A stretch of DNA of 64,000 nt from Hemicentrotus pulcherrimus (taxonomy: Eukaryota > Echinodermata > Echinoidea > Camarodonta > Strongylocentrotidae). The DNA lies in contig BEXV01000137.1 in the NCBI GenBank assembly GCA_003118195.1, positions 206,646 to 270,645 of the forward strand. Reading direction: 5' to 3'. Made by a program: the position numbers and the translations under genes. The first letter of the stretch is position 1, and the number at the start of each line of letters is the position of its first letter. This document shows positions 61,206 through 64,000 of the stretch, piece after piece. The notes beneath the pieces are model-generated. The model made no database searches. It was not told the DNA's origin and saw only the letters and a program-made list of their open reading frames with translations.

Positions 61206-61352
61206 TTGGGGGGGGGGGGCATGTGTCAATGATGCAGTGCACTTTTAAGAATAAAACCACTGCACTTTTTGTAATTATTCAAATTAAAGATATATAAACA
61301 TCACGTCAGATGTAAAGCTTCTCGTTTTGTTACACTCCAAAATCAAGTTTAC

Positions 61353-61477
61353 AAACATGGCGGCGGTGTGTTAACTGCAGAATTAACCGGCACCACCACG
61401 TTGCTAGTGCACGCTGATCAGAACAGTTGGCAGAGTGTGGGTATCCAGTGTTGAAAACAATTTATTTCACATAATAG
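61353..61477 (+). other. Candidate YY1-type promoter and short first exon D
   Basis: AAACATGGCGGCGG (about 61353-61366) fits the YY1 promoter/initiator type that often overlaps transcription starts. About 110 bp later ATAATAG is followed by GTGAGC (61478-61483), a reasonable donor. The ATG in the motif stops after five codons. A short tandem repeat of ATAG(G)GTGAGCCC (about 61474-61499) creates two donor-like copies. Confidence 0.22.
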
Positions 61478-61499
61478 GTGAGCCCAATAGGGTGAGCCC

Positions 61500-62680
61500 T
61501 TTTAATTAGACACGGTTCTCCCATTCTGTATAGTGATAACCGATACGCTCCATCGGACGAATTATAACACCAAACTCGCCTGGAGCAGATCGTTTTCAAT
61601 CACGTTGTGTGCTTTGGAGTAATGCATGTCATTGATATACATAGAAAACGAATGTCGCAAAGTATCATTGCGACATATTTCCTGCGTGTAGTTATGGCGC
61701 CTTCGTCGATGATTATCTATTGAAATATTACGCAAAATGGGTAAATATTGTTATTCAAGGATGGGATTACATATCTAAATATCCCATTATGATTTTGCAT
61801 GGATATCAGATTATATATGATATCCAGCAACTGATGCATAACAAATTTCACTCAGCCGAAGCAGAATACTTGGACGGTCTTTAAAAAAGGCGATTGTGAG
61901 AATAATCAGTAGGCTTACCTAACAATAAATGTATCGCTGTATCTGATAATCCCCATGATTGTGTTGTTAAAAAAATCGTGGCTAGCCAGAATCAGAATAA
62001 TTATGTCCAGGTGATATTGAGGCCAACATAATTCCGATAAGTAGCGCTCGCATTTAGTACTTTATTAAATCATTTGGAGGCTGGCCCAATTTAAATTGCG
62101 ATGTCTATTTATTTTATATAACATTATAAAGATAGAACGTCTTTGTTTTAAATTGCAATTCAGTTTCAGTTCTAAAAGAAGTATAACTTGCTACGTCGTG
62201 CTGTTACAAATAAGATAAATCTAATTTTCTTTTTAACATGTACAAAGCGAACAAATTAAGTCTGCTTAGTGCCATTTCTGTGGCAGTTATCACGCTATAC
62301 GTACTATTACGTGTCTCGCTGGGTATGCTTTCTAGGTTAACAGATTCCATTGGAATTCTTAACTGGAGCATTTTCTAATTCAGTTCTAAAATTTGTCACG
62401 AGGGAGCGATATGTTTTCATGTGCGAACGTGCAGTTTAAACATAAAAAAACGTCAGTGTGTGAAGTTTTTCAAGAATATGGATGACTGACGGTATATATA
62501 TTTTTACTGTTTCCAAACAAATTACCATGCTGCCCTATTATTACTTTATCGAAGTTAAATTACGTTATCTTTGACGTGTCGTTAGGTGTGTTGTACTCTG
62601 CTATGCGATCTTTATCATTAATTTCATTGGGAACTCCCTACCGGGAATTCAGTTTCAGATTGAGTTTTATACCTCACTCT
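61500..62680. other. AT-rich spacer between arrays, no gene seen
   Basis: Unremarkable AT-rich DNA separating the first and second right-hand CACAGTGTG blocks. No feature supported. Confidence 0.65.
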
Positions 62681-63220
62681 TCTTCGTACACACAGTCACT
62701 CTGTGAAACATAAAAACTGTCATAGAGCGTACTGTTTAAAAACACAATTTTTCCACAAAGTGTGATATAGTGTGATACCATACAAACACAGAGGGAACTC
62801 ACCACAGTGTTAACCACATTGTAGTATTAGGCGCTTTATCATATTTCCACAGTGTGCACGGATGAACACCATGCTCACCGTGTGTGTTCACTTTGTAAAA
62901 ATTAAACATGTTTAGAGTTCAGACTGTGTGACAAAGTAAGAGATAATGCGACCACAGTGAGACTCACAGTGTAACCACAGTGAGACTCACAGTGTAACCA
63001 CATTTTCATGTTAGAACACTATGTTTTTATTATTAAAAAAAAAAAACGCTTTGTTTAGTGTGAATGCACCTCCCTCTGACCGTATTGTATTGACTGTAAA
63101 AAGACACTATGTTCACATTTTGTGACAATATGTGACAGATTTGTTATCACAGTTAGAATCACAGAGTGAACACACCGCAGTAACCACAGTGTTATATTGG
63201 AACAATATGATGTGAAAATG
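62680..63220. repeat. CACAGTGTG odd-palindrome array (right block 2)
   Basis: Dense CACAGTGTG-like words (exact copy 62848-62856), with a perfect tandem pair of a 23-bp unit (62951-62973, 62974-62996) that begins ACCACAGTGAG. AACCACA, the Runx core in inverse, occurs near 62812, 62973, 62996 and 63181. The frame 63055-63264 on the minus strand lies in the repeat and is not considered a gene. Confidence 0.75.
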
Positions 63221-63788
63221 ATGATTGAATGGTGGTGATCAACGATATTAAGCAAGGGATTCATTTTACCTTCACTTTGTCAGGTGCATTTTTACAACTT
63301 CTTTTTATTTGTGAAAAAATAGGTTCAATATATAATACCCTTTTTTGTGACGGGACATCACCTTATGGAAACAATGAACCCCTATTTGGAGAGGAGGCTG
63401 GAAACATATTTTCCCACTGACAGTATAATTCAAATACCCTTCATGATTGCAAAACACACCTCTTATGCTCTGTGCATCCCCAACTATCCTAATCACTTAA
63501 CGGTCTTACGCGAAATAAATTGGATTAATATGCATCGACCTAATTAACTTAAGGAGATATACCCACATTCATTTTACCCATATATATTCTAATTCGATAC
63601 GTCTCCTCTTTGCGACCAAACATTTAGAGTGAGGTTCGCTCACTCTAATGCATATGTACCAAGGAGCTGTTAAATGAAAGATAATAATAACAACTTAAAT
63701 TACATATTATAGGAGGAGTCCGATCTCCAGTTTATCTGATATCTGATTGAAACATATTACATGTTCCCATGTCGAAAAGAAAGAAGTG
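63221..63788. other. Spacer between arrays, no gene seen
   Basis: AT-rich. Two overlapping + frames (63229-63420, 63347-63547) and one minus frame are short, in different phases and without splice signals. The hairpin at 63624-63648 is the only structure noted. Confidence 0.55.
63624..63648. repeat. Perfect hairpin, 10-bp arms, 5-nt loop
   Basis: TTAGAGTGAG, loop GTTCG, then CTCACTCTAA. The arms are fully complementary. It is too short for a miRNA precursor and lacks a following U run that would suggest a Pol III terminator. Confidence 0.7.
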
Positions 63789-63960
63789 TCTCACACACAC
63801 AGTTTAACCAGGCATTCATTGGAAGTTTTCAATGGCATTGACTAAGTGACCACACTGTGGTAAATATGTATTACACTGCGGCTTCAGAGCATCACAGAGA
63901 GTTCGTATTACAACATGTGTACAAGAAGGGTTCGAAACACTGTGTTACTTTGTAGTTGAA
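63789..63960. repeat. CACAGTGTG array (right block 3, to window end)
   Basis: CCACACTGTGG at 63850-63860, AACACTGTGTTAC near 63938 and several weaker forms. The block continues to near the window edge, so its full extent is not visible. Confidence 0.6.
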
Positions 63961-64000
63961 TTAGAATTATCATACCTTTGAAAGAAAAAGACTGCAATAC

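Noticed and set aside
1..64000. tRNA, rRNA and spliceosomal RNA genes
   Set aside because: No TTCGA-type B box in a plausible tRNA context and no recognisable 5S, U1 or U6 core on either strand by eye. A covariance-model scan would be decisive.
1..64000. CRISPR arrays, operons and bacterial-type signals
   Set aside because: Microsatellites, splice-type signals and lack of dense long frames show this is animal nuclear DNA.

Overview
This window looks like non-coding DNA from a marine deuterostome, most likely an echinoderm and probably a sea urchin. The background is AT-rich and dense in GA/TC microsatellites. Poly-G/poly-C runs of 9-21 bases are unusually common. The octamer TAGGCCTA and near forms recur (about 10881, 21597, 27993, 36172, 41483, 58984). 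Several short inverted-repeat elements end in CAGTGGCG or GGGCCCCGT, types common in sea urchin DNA. The organism call is inference from texture, not from a gene match.

No protein-coding gene can be identified with confidence. The longest open frames (110-130 codons, low-complexity ones aside) are about what chance gives in 64 kb of six-frame AT-rich sequence, and none shows a domain I recognise. The window is best read as intergenic and/or large-intron sequence. Candidate non-coding first exons lie on the + strand: a TATA box at 4406 with an exon ending at a GTAAGT donor (5192); a TATA-less YY1/NRF-1-type promoter with a GTGAGT donor (12342); a TATA box at 58335 with a GTAAGT donor (58902). 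Weaker ones end at 28710 and 61477. They could be alternative starts of one or more genes whose coding exons lie outside the window. Four weak coding-exon candidates (20391, 31662, 47620 minus, 21229 minus) and a 47-nt minus exon (31314-31360) are listed so they can be tested.

The most distinctive structure is a set of arrays built from the odd palindrome CACA(G/C)TGTG at about 9.96-10.96 kb and again at 60.8-61.2, 62.68-63.22 and 63.79 kb to the window end. The left array contains higher-order duplicated modules. The right arrays contain a perfect 23-bp duplication and many AACCACA (Runx-like) sites. Other repeats are two dispersed families seen in both orientations (7.8/31.5 kb and 32.8/37.3 kb), three short inverted-repeat elements (22.5, 40.8, 41.8 kb), and local duplications with periods of 162, 40, 28 and 13-14 bp. 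Eight RFX X-box-like palindromes are scattered through the window. Unresolved bases (N) mostly sit beside poly-G/poly-C runs, including a 388-base gap at 53038-53425.
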